NCBI RefSeq assembly: GCF_012034205.1
Contig: NZ_JAATEM010000001.1
Span: forward strand, 1 to 64,000
Reading direction: 5' to 3'
DNA from: Streptomyces composti
GTDB lineage: Bacteria; Actinomycetota; Actinomycetes; Streptomycetales; Streptomycetaceae
DNA length: 64,000 nucleotides
The translations under genes and the position numbers were made by a program. The notes below the pieces were generated by a model, which saw only the letters and a list, made by a program, of their open reading frames with translations, made no database searches and was not told the DNA's origin. Below, one piece after another: positions 39,206-48,194 of the stretch. The number at the start of each line of letters is the position of its first letter. The first letter of the stretch is position 1.

Positions 39206-40331
39206 GCACCACGAACTTCGGGTCGCTCGCCACCACTTCGCTGTTGCCGAACAGGCGGCGCAGCCGCACGTGGTAGCCGAGGTGGCGGTTGCCGACGACC
39301 CACAGCTCGCCGCCCGGGCGCAGCGTGCGCCGGGCGTCGGCGAACATGCGGCGGGCGGTGATGTCGGTGGTCGCCTGGTGGGAGTGGAACGGCGGATTGT
39401 TCAGCACCAGGTCGACGCTGCCCGCCGCCACCCCGGCCAGGCCGTCACCGACCCGGAACTCCGCATGCCCCGGAACGCCGTTCACCCGGTGGGTGTCCTG
39501 CGCGGACGCCACCGCCTGGAAGGACTCGTCCACGAACAGCACCTCGGCCCGCGGCTGCGCCAGCGCCACCGCCGTCCCGACCACACCGTTGCCGCAGCCG
39601 AGGTCCACCACCCGCCTGCCGTCCGGCACGTCCGGCAGGTGCTTGAGGAAGAAGCGGGTGCCGATGTCGAGCCGGTCCGCGCAGAACACCCCCGCGTGAT
39701 TGACCACCGTCCGGCCGGAGACGACGCCGACGTCGCCGGGCAGGGTGTAGCGGTACGGCCAGGGGCTGGCGGGGCGGTCCAGCGCGGGGTCGGGCTCGCA
39801 GAAGATCAGCCGGGCCTTCTTCTCGGCCAGCGAGGTACGGGTCGGGCCGAGGATCCGCTCGAACAGGCGCAGCGTGGAGGTGTGGATCTCCTTGACCATG
39901 CCGGTGCCGACGACGACCGTGTCCGCGTGCACGGCGGGCGCGAGCCGGAGCAACTGGTCCTCGAGGAGCGCCAGGCTCTTCGGCACCCGCACCAGCAGCA
40001 CGTCGATCCGCCCCGGCGGGTCGTCCTGCGTGGTCAGCAGCCGCACCGTCCCCGGCCCCACACCGTTGCGCGCCAGATTCGCGCGGGTCGCCTCCTGCCC
40101 CAGCCAGGAGTCGGTGATCTGCACCGGCCGGTGCTCCGCCAGCGCGGTGACCAGCGCACCCCACCGGTCACCGAGCACCACGACCGTCCCCGACAGCGGC
40201 ACCCGCTCCCGGTCGAGATGCCGCAGCAGATACTCGTCGGAGGCGTCCCAGGCGCGCAGCCGGTCCCGGGGATCCTCGGGGAAGCGGGTCAGCAGCCGGT
40301 CGCCCCACGGCGTCGTCATACGGTCGTCCAT
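39183..40331 (-). CDS. RlmG/RsmC-type rRNA guanine-N2 methyltransferase
   Basis: A 382-residue two-domain methyltransferase. The N-terminal half is a degenerate Rossmann domain (LSGTVVVLGDRWGALVTALAEH). The C-terminal half is catalytic: VVDLGCGNGVVGTAVALAQPRAEVLFVDES (SAM binding) and VLNNPPFHSHQATTD (the NPPF motif of N-methylating enzymes). This duplication is typical of RlmG (23S m2G1835) and RsmC (16S m2G1207). Which base it modifies in actinobacteria is uncertain. ATG at 40331; ATG at 40319 is an alternative. Confidence 0.85.
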   Translation of the reverse strand: MDDRMTTPWGDRLLTRFPEDPRDRLRAWDASDEYLLRHLDRERVPLSGTVVVLGDRWGALVTALAEHRPVQITDSWLGQEATRANLARNGVGPGTVRLLTTQDDPPGRIDVLLVRVPKSLALLEDQLLRLAPAVHADTVVVGTGMVKEIHTSTLRLFERILGPTRTSLAEKKARLIFCEPDPALDRPASPWPYRYTLPGDVGVVSGRTVVNHAGVFCADRLDIGTRFFLKHLPDVPDGRRVVDLGCGNGVVGTAVALAQPRAEVLFVDESFQAVASAQDTHRVNGVPGHAEFRVGDGLAGVAAGSVDLVLNNPPFHSHQATTDITARRMFADARRTLRPGGELWVVGNRHLGYHVRLRRLFGNSEVVASDPKFVVLRAVKRR

Positions 40332-40399
40332 CGTGCCGCCCAGGCTAGCGGAACCGCAGCTCAGCCCTTGTCCGGGCGGACTGCGGGCAGGATGGGCAC

Positions 40400-41050
40400 A
40401 TGGACGGCGAACTGTTCCCCAGGGCACCCGCCGAGCTCGCGCCCGGCGCCGTGCACGTACCCGGCTGGCTGGACGCACGGGCCCAGCGGGACCTGCTGCG
40501 GGCCTGCCGGGAGTGGGCCCGGCCGCCCGCCGGACTGCGCACCGTGCACACCCCGGGCGGCGGCACCATGTCCGCCCGCCAGGTGTGCCTCGGATGGCAC
40601 TGGTACCCCTACGGCTACGCCAGGACCGCCGTCGACGGCGACGGCGCCCCCGTCAAGCCCTTCCCCGACAGCCTCGGCGAACTGGGCCGCCGCGCGGTCG
40701 CCGACACCCTCGGCGACGAGGCCGCGCGGACCGCCGCCTACGACATCGCGCTCATCAACTACTACGACGGCGACGCCCGGATGGGCATGCACCGCGACAG
40801 CGACGAGAAGGCCGACGCCCCCGTGGTGTCCCTCAGCCTCGGCGATTCCTGCGTCTTCCGCTTCGGCGACACCGAGACCAGGACCGGCCCCCGCACGGAC
40901 GTCGAACTGCGCAGCGGTGACCTGTTCGTGTTCGGCGGGCCCTCCCGGTTCGCCTACCACGGGGTGCCCAAGGTGCTGCCGGGCACCGCGCCGCCCGGGC
41001 TGGGGCTGACCGGAAGGCTCAACATCACGCTCCGGGTCAGCGGGTTGTAG
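40400..41050 (+). CDS. alkB: AlkB-type 2-oxoglutarate/Fe(II) dioxygenase
   Basis: A 216-residue DNA/RNA demethylase of the AlkB family. YDIALINYYDGDARMGMHRDSDEKADAPVVSLSLGDSCVFRFGD contains the HxD iron ligands. DLFVFGGPSRFAYHGVPKV supplies the second His, and RLNITLRVS the Arg residues that bind 2-oxoglutarate. It repairs alkylated bases by oxidative demethylation. The gene is alone, 68 bp from the divergent methyltransferase gene. No Ada gene is nearby. Confidence 0.93.
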   Translation: MDGELFPRAPAELAPGAVHVPGWLDARAQRDLLRACREWARPPAGLRTVHTPGGGTMSARQVCLGWHWYPYGYARTAVDGDGAPVKPFPDSLGELGRRAVADTLGDEAARTAAYDIALINYYDGDARMGMHRDSDEKADAPVVSLSLGDSCVFRFGDTETRTGPRTDVELRSGDLFVFGGPSRFAYHGVPKVLPGTAPPGLGLTGRLNITLRVSGL

Positions 41051-41098
41051 CGTGCCCGCGATCTCCTGCGGTTCGCGGATCATGGGAGACTCACCCCC

Positions 41099-42340
41099 AT
41101 GAGCGGGAAGGCGGACCCCCGGCCGGCGGGGGAAGGGACGACCTCGAGGACACGGCTCGACCGGGGACGCGGCGCGCTGGGCCCCGCGCTGGAACTCGTG
41201 CACACCGGACGGGCCCCGACCCGTGCGGTCCTCACCGCCGAACTCGGCGTGACCCGCGCGACGGCCGGCGCGGTCGCCGCCGAGCTGGAGGCCCTCGGGC
41301 TGATCCGGGTCGACGCGCGGCCGGGCGTCCACCCGGCCGGATCCCAGGGACGGCCCTCGCACCGGCTGTCGATCGCCGAGGACGGGCCGGTCGCACTCGC
41401 CGCGCAGGTGCACGCCGACGGCTTCCGGGCCGCCCTCGTCGGGCTCGGCGGCCGGATCGTCGCCACCACACCCGGCTGCGAGGTGATCGACGCCGACCCG
41501 GCGAAGGTGCTCGGCTCTGTCGTCTCGGCCGGTGCCGAACTGCTCCGCGAGACCGGACGCCGCTGCGTGGGCGCGGGCCTCGCCGTGCCCTCGGCGGTGG
41601 CCGAACCGGAGGGCCTCGCCCTCAACCCGCTGCACCTGGCCTGGCCCGCCGGTGCCCCGGTGCGGGAGATCTTCGCCGAACAGGTGCGGGCCGCCGGTCT
41701 CGACGGGCCCGCCTTCGCCGCCAACGACATCAACCTCGCCGCCCTCGCCGAACACCGGCACGGCGCCGGGCGCGGCTCCCGCGACCTGCTGTGCGTGGCC
41801 ACCGGACACCGGGGCGTGGGCGGCGCGCTGGTGCTCGACGGGCGTCTGCACACCGGCAGTTCGGGCCTGGCCCTGGAGGTCGGCCATCTCACCGTCAACC
41901 CCGAGGGCCGCCCCTGCCACTGCGGCAGCCGCGGCTGCCTGGACGTCGAGGCCGACCCGCTGGCCCTGCTCACCGCCGCCGGACGCGAACCGGGACCCGA
42001 GATGTCCCTGCTGAGGCAGGCGGAGGAACTGATCCGCCATCACTACGACGACCCGGACGTGCGCACCGCCACCGAGACCCTGATCGACCGGCTCGGCCTC
42101 GGCCTCGCCGGGCTGGTGAACATCCTCAACCCGGACCGGATCGTCCTCGGCGGGCTGCACCGCACCCTCCTGGAGGCCGACCCCGAGCGGCTGCGCGCCG
42201 TCGTCGCCGACCGCAGTCTGTGGGGCCGCAGCGGCGGCGTCCCCATCCTGCCCAGCAGCCTGGACCACAACAGCCTGGTCGGGGCCGCCGAACTGGCCTG
42301 GCAGCCGGTCCTCGACGACCCGCTCGGCGCACTGACCTGA
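41099..42340 (+). CDS. ROK-family transcriptional regulator (NagC/XylR type)
   Basis: A 413-residue protein with an N-terminal winged HTH (ALELVHTGRAPTRAVLTAELGVTRATAGAVAAELEALGLIRVD) joined to a ROK domain: HADGFRAALVGLGGRIVATTP, GLAVPSAVAEPEGLALNPLHL, VATGHRGVGGALVLDG and the zinc motif GHLTVNPEGRPCHCGSRGCLDVEADP. The first glycine loop of active kinases (DIGGTK) is replaced by a changed sequence, so it is a sugar-sensing repressor rather than a kinase. No sugar operon is adjacent, so targets lie elsewhere. ATG at 41099. Confidence 0.92.
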   Translation: MSGKADPRPAGEGTTSRTRLDRGRGALGPALELVHTGRAPTRAVLTAELGVTRATAGAVAAELEALGLIRVDARPGVHPAGSQGRPSHRLSIAEDGPVALAAQVHADGFRAALVGLGGRIVATTPGCEVIDADPAKVLGSVVSAGAELLRETGRRCVGAGLAVPSAVAEPEGLALNPLHLAWPAGAPVREIFAEQVRAAGLDGPAFAANDINLAALAEHRHGAGRGSRDLLCVATGHRGVGGALVLDGRLHTGSSGLALEVGHLTVNPEGRPCHCGSRGCLDVEADPLALLTAAGREPGPEMSLLRQAEELIRHHYDDPDVRTATETLIDRLGLGLAGLVNILNPDRIVLGGLHRTLLEADPERLRAVVADRSLWGRSGGVPILPSSLDHNSLVGAAELAWQPVLDDPLGALT

Positions 42341-42388
42341 GCCGGGGACCGGGACACCCGTGCGCTTCTCACGAGCGGGCCCGACCGC

Positions 42389-42468
42389 GCGCACGAGCCC
42401 CGGGCTGCACCGACTCGACGGACCCTACGAGCCCGGGCTGACACGACGGACCGTACGAGCCCGGAACC
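42389..42468 (+). repeat. short tandem repeat of about 28 bp
   Basis: Two clear copies, 42417-42440 and 42445-42468, share GACGGACC(C/G)TACGAGCCCGG with a 28-bp period. A degenerate third copy lies just upstream, around 42390-42416 (ACGAGCCCCGGGCTGCACCGAC). It sits in the 283-bp gap before the dehydrogenase gene, which shows no other clear signal. Confidence 0.5.
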
Positions 42469-42623
42469 GCACCGACACGGATGCGCGCAAGAGCGCGCCG
42501 ACGGCCTCTCCGCCGAGCAGAATGGCCCGGAGCACCCGACGCGCGGCACCGGACTCCGCCCCCGGGCGGGCCCGTGTGCCGCGCGCAGGCACTCAGCGTC
42601 CGCGACGACAGAAGGCCGAGGGC

Positions 42624-43514
42624 ATGACCGACAAGCTCACCGTGAGCGTTCTGGGCACCGGCATCATGGGCGCGGCGATGGCCCGCAACATCGCCCGGGC
42701 CGGCTACCACCTCCGCGTCTGGAACCGCACCCGCGCCAAGGCCGAGCCACTGGCCGCCGACGGCGCCCTGGTCGCCGGCACTCCCGCCGAGGCGGTCGAC
42801 TCCGCCGACGTGGTGCTCACCATGCTGCACGACGGACCGGTCACCCTGGAGACCATGCGTGCGGCGGCGCCCGCCCTGCGCCCCTCCACCGTCTGGGCGC
42901 AGTCCGCGACGGCCGGGCTCGACGGCGTCGCCGAACTGGCCGCCTTCGCCCGCGAGCACGGCCTGCTCTTCTACGACGCCCCGGTCCTCGGCACGCGTGG
43001 CCCCGCCGAGGCCGGTGAGCTGACCGTCATCGCGGCAGGCCCCCTCCAGGGCAGGGACATCGTCACCGCCGTGTTCGACGCCGTCGGCTCCCGCACGGTG
43101 TGGACCGGCGAGGACGGCGCCGAGGCGAGCGCCACCCGGCTGAAGCTGGTGGCCAACAGCTGGGTGCTCGCGGCCACCACGGCCACGGGCGAGGCACTCG
43201 CCCTCGCCCGCGCGCTCGGCGTCCACCCCGGCGACTTCCTGGACCTGATCGCCGGCGGCCCTCTCGACATGCCCTACCTGCACGCCAAGGCCGGTCTCCT
43301 GATCGGCGGCGAGCTGTCCCCGGCCCAGTTCGCCGTGACCACGGCGGCCAAGGACGCCCGGCTGATCGTGCAGGCCGCGGAGCAGCACGGTGTGCGCCTG
43401 GACGTGGCCGCGGCGAGCGCCGCCCGCATGGAACGCGCCGCCGCCCTGGGACACGGCGACGAGGACATGACGGCCGCGTACTACGCCAGCTTCGACCAGG
43501 ACCCGACCGCCTGA
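42624..43514 (+). CDS. 3-hydroxyisobutyrate dehydrogenase-like NAD(P)-dependent oxidoreductase
   Basis: A 296-residue beta-hydroxyacid dehydrogenase. VSVLGTGIMGAAMARNIARAGYHLRVWNRT is the nucleotide-binding fold with the family GxGxMGxxMAxN motif. ATRLKLVANSWVLAATTATGEALALA holds the catalytic Lys and Asn. The substrate-binding loop around FYDAPVLGTRGPAEAGELTVIAAG fits the family DxPVxGxxxxAxxGxL pattern with a small change. Likely substrates are 3-hydroxyacids or semialdehydes. GAAGG lies at 42611-42615 upstream of the ATG. Confidence 0.92.
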   Translation: MTDKLTVSVLGTGIMGAAMARNIARAGYHLRVWNRTRAKAEPLAADGALVAGTPAEAVDSADVVLTMLHDGPVTLETMRAAAPALRPSTVWAQSATAGLDGVAELAAFAREHGLLFYDAPVLGTRGPAEAGELTVIAAGPLQGRDIVTAVFDAVGSRTVWTGEDGAEASATRLKLVANSWVLAATTATGEALALARALGVHPGDFLDLIAGGPLDMPYLHAKAGLLIGGELSPAQFAVTTAAKDARLIVQAAEQHGVRLDVAAASAARMERAAALGHGDEDMTAAYYASFDQDPTA

Positions 43515-43585
43515 CCCGGGCAGCCCCACCCCGCCCGGTCCCTGTCCGTTCCCGCCACCCACGTACCCGCCCCGAGGAGGCACTC

Positions 43586-44017
43586 ATGTCCAAGCCGCCG
43601 CTCCCCGAGAAGGCCGTCGACCTGCTGCGCCGGCCCAACCCCTGCGTCATGGCCACCCTCCGCTCCGACGGTGCCCCCGTCTCCACCCCCACCTGGTACC
43701 TGTGGGAGGACGACGGACGGGCCCTGATCAACCTCGACGCGGGCCGGGTGCGCCTGAAGCACCTGCGCCGGGACCCGCGGGTCACCCTCACTGTCCTGGA
43801 CGGCGACAACTGGTACACGCACGTCACCCTCATCGGCCGGGTGACCGAACTGCGCGACGACGAGGGCCTGAAGGACATCGACCGTCTCTCCGCCCACTAC
43901 ACCGGAAGCCCCTATCCGGACCGTGAGCGTCCGCGCGTCAGCGCCCTGATCGAGGTCGAGCGCTGGCACGGCTGGGGCGCACTCCGCGACAGCGACCAGG
44001 CGATGCCCGGCTCCTGA
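43586..44017 (+). CDS. PPOX-class (F420- or FMN-dependent) oxidoreductase
   Basis: A 143-residue split-barrel protein of the pyridoxamine 5'-phosphate oxidase-like superfamily: LRRPNPCVMATLRSDGAPVSTPTWYLWEDDGRALINLDAGRVRLKHLRRDPRVTLTVLDGDNWYTHVTLIGRVTEL. The RxKxLRRDPR segment is characteristic of the actinobacterial F420-binding subgroup. GAGGAGG at 43574-43580 is a strong ribosome binding site for ATG 43586. It starts 71 bp after the dehydrogenase stop and may share its transcript. Confidence 0.9.
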   Translation: MSKPPLPEKAVDLLRRPNPCVMATLRSDGAPVSTPTWYLWEDDGRALINLDAGRVRLKHLRRDPRVTLTVLDGDNWYTHVTLIGRVTELRDDEGLKDIDRLSAHYTGSPYPDRERPRVSALIEVERWHGWGALRDSDQAMPGS

Positions 44018-44426
44018 CCCCCGGCGAAGCCGCACCGCACCCCGCCGTCACCGGAGCGGACCCACCGCCCGGGACGGCGGGACCCTGCGCGGCCGCGGGC
44101 CCCGCGGAAACCGCGCGCACCGCCGTCCCCGCGGGCCCGCGTACTCCCTCCGGGGTACTTCCCGGCCCTTCCGGCACCGCGCCCCCGGCCCGCACCGGCC
44201 CCTGAGCCGCTCCGGCCGCCGGACGCCCCGCGCGCCCCCTGACCTGCGACGGCCGTCCGCGTGCCGCCCCGCGCCCGGGCCGTCCGCACCACCCCCGCCC
44301 CCTCCGGTACTCCCGGCGGGGTACCCGCACTGCCGCTCGCCGTACGACGACCGGGCACCCCCTCCAGGACGACCCTCGGAAGCACACCGCAACACCAGCA
44401 CATCGCTTCCGAGGAGTTGAACGACC
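44018..44426. promoter_or_regulatory. intergenic region with a hairpin covering the RBS of the SHOCT-ABC operon
   Basis: 409 bp. The first 350 bp are GC-rich with no credible gene or promoter that I can fix. Near the end, CCTCGGAAGC (44374-44383) and GCTTCCGAGG (44405-44414) are perfect 10-bp complements with a 21-nt loop. The right arm overlaps the ribosome binding site GAGGAG (44411-44416) of the gene at 44427, so the stem would hide it in the mRNA. Confidence 0.5.
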
Positions 44427-44729
44427 ATGCAGACCCTGGCGCACTTCGGCGACGGCGGGCCCGGCCCGTGGATCCTGCTCTTCCCCCTGATCTGGGCCCT
44501 GATCATCGGCGGCGGCATCGCTCTGCTCCGCCGCACCGTCTGGCGCGGCCGTGGCGGACGGTACGGCCGCGGCGGGCCCGGGCAGTCCGGCCCCGCACCC
44601 GACTCGCCCATCACGGTTCTCGGCCACCGCTTCGCCTCCGGCGAGATCGACGAGGACGAGTACTGGCGCCGCCTGTCCGTCCTGGACGAGCAGTTCGGGC
44701 GCAAGGGCTCCGAGGGAGGTGCGGCATGA
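44427..44729 (+). CDS. SHOCT-domain membrane protein
   Basis: A 100-residue protein: one membrane helix (GPWILLFPLIWALIIGGGIALL), a Gly/Arg-rich linker (RGRGGRYGRGG) and a C-terminal SHOCT domain (PITVLGHRFASGEIDEDEYWRRLSVLDEQF). SHOCT domains are short C-terminal oligomerisation modules. The gene leads an export operon: its TGA overlaps the ATG of the ABC ATPase gene. It may be a small accessory or sensing subunit. Confidence 0.88.
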   Translation: MQTLAHFGDGGPGPWILLFPLIWALIIGGGIALLRRTVWRGRGGRYGRGGPGQSGPAPDSPITVLGHRFASGEIDEDEYWRRLSVLDEQFGRKGSEGGAA

Positions 44730-45487
44730 CCGCCACCGCCACCACCGGATCGGTCACCCGCACCGCCGCCCGCGTCGTCGACGCCGTGAAGGTGTACGGC
44801 ACCGGCGACACCGCCGTACGGGCCCTGGACGGGGTGACGGTCGGCTTCCCGGCCGGCCGCTTCACCGCGATCATGGGCCCCTCCGGCTCCGGCAAGTCGA
44901 CCCTGATGCACTGCGCCGCCGGCCTCGACACCCTCACCTCCGGCTCCGCGTACATCGGCGACACCGACCTGGGCGGGCTCGACGACCGCCGCCTCACCCT
45001 GCTCCGGCGCGACCGGGTGGGCTTCGTGTTCCAGGCCTTCAACCTGGTGCCGACGCTCACCGTCGCCGAGAACATCACCCTGCCGCTCGATCTCGCGGGC
45101 GGCGGGGGAGACCCCGAGTGGATCGATTCCCTGATCGACGTCGTCGGGCTGCGCGACCGCCTCGGCCACCGCCCCGCCGAACTCTCCGGCGGGCAGCAGC
45201 AGCGCGTCGCCGTGGCCCGTGCCTTCGCCGGCCGGCCCGACGTCGTCTTCGCCGACGAGCCCACCGGGAACCTCGACTCCCGCTCCGGGGACGAGGTCCT
45301 CGGGCTGCTCGGCCGCACCGTGCGCCACACCGGCCGCACGGTCGTCATGGTCACCCACGATCCGGTGGCCGCCGCCCATGCCGACGAGGTCGTCTTCCTC
45401 GCCGACGGCCGGCTCGTCGACCGGATGGAAGCGCCGACCGCCGACCGCGTCCTGGACCGGATGAAAGCCTTCGAGGTGCCGTCATGA
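44726..45487 (+). CDS. ABC transporter ATPase (MacB/LolD-like)
   Basis: A 253-residue ATPase: IMGPSGSGKSTLMHCAAGLD (Walker A), FVFQAFNLVPTLTVAENITLPLDL (Q loop, typical of the MacB/LolD group), LSGGQQQRVAVARAFAGRPDVVFADEPTGNLDS (signature and Walker B) and VMVTHDP. It powers the FtsX-type permease encoded directly downstream. Both borders overlap by 4 bp (ATGA), a tightly coupled three-gene operon. Confidence 0.95.
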   Translation: MTATATTGSVTRTAARVVDAVKVYGTGDTAVRALDGVTVGFPAGRFTAIMGPSGSGKSTLMHCAAGLDTLTSGSAYIGDTDLGGLDDRRLTLLRRDRVGFVFQAFNLVPTLTVAENITLPLDLAGGGGDPEWIDSLIDVVGLRDRLGHRPAELSGGQQQRVAVARAFAGRPDVVFADEPTGNLDSRSGDEVLGLLGRTVRHTGRTVVMVTHDPVAAAHADEVVFLADGRLVDRMEAPTADRVLDRMKAFEVPS

Positions 45488-48045
45488 ACGCAGCCCTGCG
45501 CCTGAGCGCGGCCTCCCTGCGCGCCCACAAACGGCGCTTCGCCGGAACGTTCCTCGCCGTGTTCCTCGGCGTGGCGTTCCTGGCCGGAACGCTCGTCATG
45601 GGCGACACGCTGCGCGCCGGCTTCGACACCATGTTCGGCAACGCGGCCCGGGGCACCGACGCCGTGGTCCGCAGCGCCGACGCCATCACCACCCCCGGAG
45701 AGGCCCAGGGGGTGCGGCAGCCGGTCGACACCGGTCTCACCCAGACCATCGAGCAGGTCCCCGGGGTCGCCGCCGCCGTCCCCGACATCCAGGGCGCCGG
45801 ACAGCTCGTCGGCGCCGACGGCGAGCCCATCGGCGGCCAGGGGCCGCCCACCGTCGCCGGCAACTGGATCACCGACCCCGAGCTGAACCCGTACCGGCTC
45901 GCCGAGGGCCGGGCCCCGCAGAAGTCCGGGGAGGTCGTGGTGAACCGCGGCACGGCCGAACGCGGCGGTCTCTCCCTCGGCGACACCACCGTGCTGCGCA
46001 CCCCCGACCCCGTGCAGGTGACCATCGTCGGACTGGCCACCTTCGCCGGCGAGGACGGCATGGCACAGGTGACCTACACCGGCATGACCCGTGCCGACGC
46101 CGAGAAGTACCTGACGGCACGCCCCGGCGAGGCGGCCGGCATCCTGGTGCGCGCCGAACCCGGCGTGAGCCAGCAGGAGCTCGTCGACCGCCTGGCCGAC
46201 GTGCTGCCGCAGGACGTCGAGGCGATCACCGGGCAGGAGTCGGCCGAGGAGAACAACGAGATGATCTCCGGTCAGTTCCTGAGCATCTTCACAGTGTTCC
46301 TGCTGGTGTTCTCCGGCGTCGCCCTGCTGGTGGCGACCTTCTCCATCCACAACACCTTCGCCATCGTCGTCGCACAGCGCACCCGCGAGAACGCCCTGCT
46401 GCGCGCCCTCGGCGCCTCCCGCCGCCAGATCACCGCCACCACCCTGGTGGAGGCGACCGCCGTGGCCCTGACCGCCTCGCTCGCCGGACTCGCCGGAGGC
46501 ATCGGCATCGCGGCCGGACTCCAGGCCCTGTTCCCGGCGATCGGCTTCCCCTTCCCCGAGGGCAGCCTGGTCGTCGGCGCCGTCTCCCTCGCCCTGCCGC
46601 CGGCCGTCGGTGTGGTGGTCTGCCTGGGCTCCGCCCTGGTACCCGCCCTGCGCGCCGGTCGCACGGCACCGCTGGCCGCCCTGCGCGAGACGGCCGTCGA
46701 CAGCTCCGGCGCCTCCCGCTCCCGCGCGCTCACCGGCGCGGTCCTCGGCGGCCTGGCCCTCGCCCTCACCCTCACCGGCGTCCTGGTCACCCCGTCGCTG
46801 TGGCTGGCCGGAACGGGTGCGGCCCTCGCCCTGGTCACCTTCGTGGTCCTCGGCCCGGTCGCCTCCTCCACCGCCGTCCGGGTCCTCGGCGGCCCGCTGC
46901 ACCGCCTGCGCGGCATCACCGGCCGGCTCGCCCGCCGCAACGCCCTGCGCAGCCCCAAGCGGACGGCCGCCACGGCGAGCGCCCTGATGATCGGCGTGGC
47001 CGTGGTCTCCCTCTTCACCGTCTTCGGCGCCTCCCTGAAGGCCACCATGGACCAGACCGTCTCGCGCTCCTTCGCGGGTGACGTCGCCGTCAGCGCACCG
47101 GCCTTCGGCGCGGGCGGCAGCGGGCTCAGCCCGCGCCTCGCCCCGGCGGTCGGGGAACTGCCCGAGGTGGACACCGCGGTCGGGCTCGGCCGGGGCGTCG
47201 CCGAAGTCGAGGGCGACGGACGGGCCTTGACGGTCACCGACCCCGAAGCCCTGGAGCGCACCTTCGACCTCGGCGAGATCCGCGGCTCCCTCACCGACCT
47301 GGGAACCACCGGCCTCGCCCTTACCGAGAAGGAGGCCGACCGGCTGGACGTCGCCCCCGGCGACACCACCCGGCTCACCTTCACCGACGGCCGGGAGCAG
47401 ACCTTCACCGTCCGCGCCGTCTACGGCCGTTCCGAACTCGCCGGCGACTACGTCATCACCCGCGAGGCCTGGGCCCCGCACCGCACCCAGGACGCCGACA
47501 CCCTGGTGGCCGTCAGCTTCGCGGACGGCGTGAGCGCCGAAGAGGGCAAGGCCGCCGTCGAGAAGGTCGCCGCCCAGTACGGCAACCCGGAGGTGCAGAC
47601 CCGCGAGGAGTACGCCGAGTCCTCGGCGGGCGGCATCGACATGATGCTCACCCTGGTCTACGCCCTGCTGGCCCTCGCCGTGCTGATCGCCCTGCTCGGC
47701 ATCGCCAACACCCTCACCCTGGCGATCCACGAGCGCACCCGCGAACTGGGCCTGCTCAGGGCGGTCGGCCAGACCCGGGCCCAGCTGCGGGCCATGGTCC
47801 GCTGGGAGTCCGTCCTGGTCGCCGCCTTCGGCACCGCGGGCGGCCTGGCCCTCGGCAGCTTCCTGGGCTGGGTCCTGGTCGCGGCCTCCGACGGCGCCTC
47901 CGACAGCGCCTTCGCCTTCGCCGTCCCGCCCGTCCGGCTCGCCCTGGTGGCCCTGGTCGGCGTGGCCGCCGGCGCTCTCGCGGGCGTCCGCCCCGCCGGC
48001 CGAGCGGCCCGCCTGAACGTCCTCAGGGCCATCGCCACCGAATAG
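45484..48045 (+). CDS. ABC transporter permease with two FtsX domains
   Basis: An 853-residue permease. The N-terminal helix (FAGTFLAVFLGVAFLAGTLVMGD) precedes a large extracytoplasmic domain (about 50-260), then three helices of the first FtsX domain (IFTVFLLVFSGVALLVATFSIHNTFAIVVAQRTRENALLRALGAS). A second set of helices, a second external domain (about 520-700) and a final FtsX domain (LALAVLIALLGIANTLTLAIHERTRELGLLRAVGQTRAQ) follow. This is the usual actinobacterial arrangement for lipid or peptide export or for stress sensing. The substrate is unknown. Confidence 0.93.
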   Translation: MNAALRLSAASLRAHKRRFAGTFLAVFLGVAFLAGTLVMGDTLRAGFDTMFGNAARGTDAVVRSADAITTPGEAQGVRQPVDTGLTQTIEQVPGVAAAVPDIQGAGQLVGADGEPIGGQGPPTVAGNWITDPELNPYRLAEGRAPQKSGEVVVNRGTAERGGLSLGDTTVLRTPDPVQVTIVGLATFAGEDGMAQVTYTGMTRADAEKYLTARPGEAAGILVRAEPGVSQQELVDRLADVLPQDVEAITGQESAEENNEMISGQFLSIFTVFLLVFSGVALLVATFSIHNTFAIVVAQRTRENALLRALGASRRQITATTLVEATAVALTASLAGLAGGIGIAAGLQALFPAIGFPFPEGSLVVGAVSLALPPAVGVVVCLGSALVPALRAGRTAPLAALRETAVDSSGASRSRALTGAVLGGLALALTLTGVLVTPSLWLAGTGAALALVTFVVLGPVASSTAVRVLGGPLHRLRGITGRLARRNALRSPKRTAATASALMIGVAVVSLFTVFGASLKATMDQTVSRSFAGDVAVSAPAFGAGGSGLSPRLAPAVGELPEVDTAVGLGRGVAEVEGDGRALTVTDPEALERTFDLGEIRGSLTDLGTTGLALTEKEADRLDVAPGDTTRLTFTDGREQTFTVRAVYGRSELAGDYVITREAWAPHRTQDADTLVAVSFADGVSAEEGKAAVEKVAAQYGNPEVQTREEYAESSAGGIDMMLTLVYALLALAVLIALLGIANTLTLAIHERTRELGLLRAVGQTRAQLRAMVRWESVLVAAFGTAGGLALGSFLGWVLVAASDGASDSAFAFAVPPVRLALVALVGVAAGALAGVRPAGRAARLNVLRAIATE

Positions 48046-48071
48046 GCGACCCCAGGGACGACACCGTGCGT

Positions 48072-48095
48072 GGCCCGCAACCGAGGTTGCGGGCC
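48072..48095. terminator. terminator of the SHOCT-ABC operon
   Basis: GGCCCGCAAC (48072-48081) and GTTGCGGGCC (48086-48095) form a perfect 10-bp stem with a 4-nt CGAG loop, 26 bp after the permease stop. Confidence 0.85.
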
Positions 48096-48194
48096 CGCCC
48101 ACGCCCCCTGTTCCCCGCGCATCCGGCGAGCGGGCCGCAGGGCCACGGCTCCGAGCGCCCCGGGGCGAACGAGCCGATGCGGAGGCGAACGAGG

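Noticed and set aside
34674..41050. A secondary-metabolite gene cluster around the esterase/ABC genes
   Set aside because: No synthase, synthetase or tailoring set is present; neighbours are housekeeping-type genes.
42389..42468. Possible small CRISPR-like array
   Set aside because: Only two to three degenerate units in direct contact, without spacers or cas genes.
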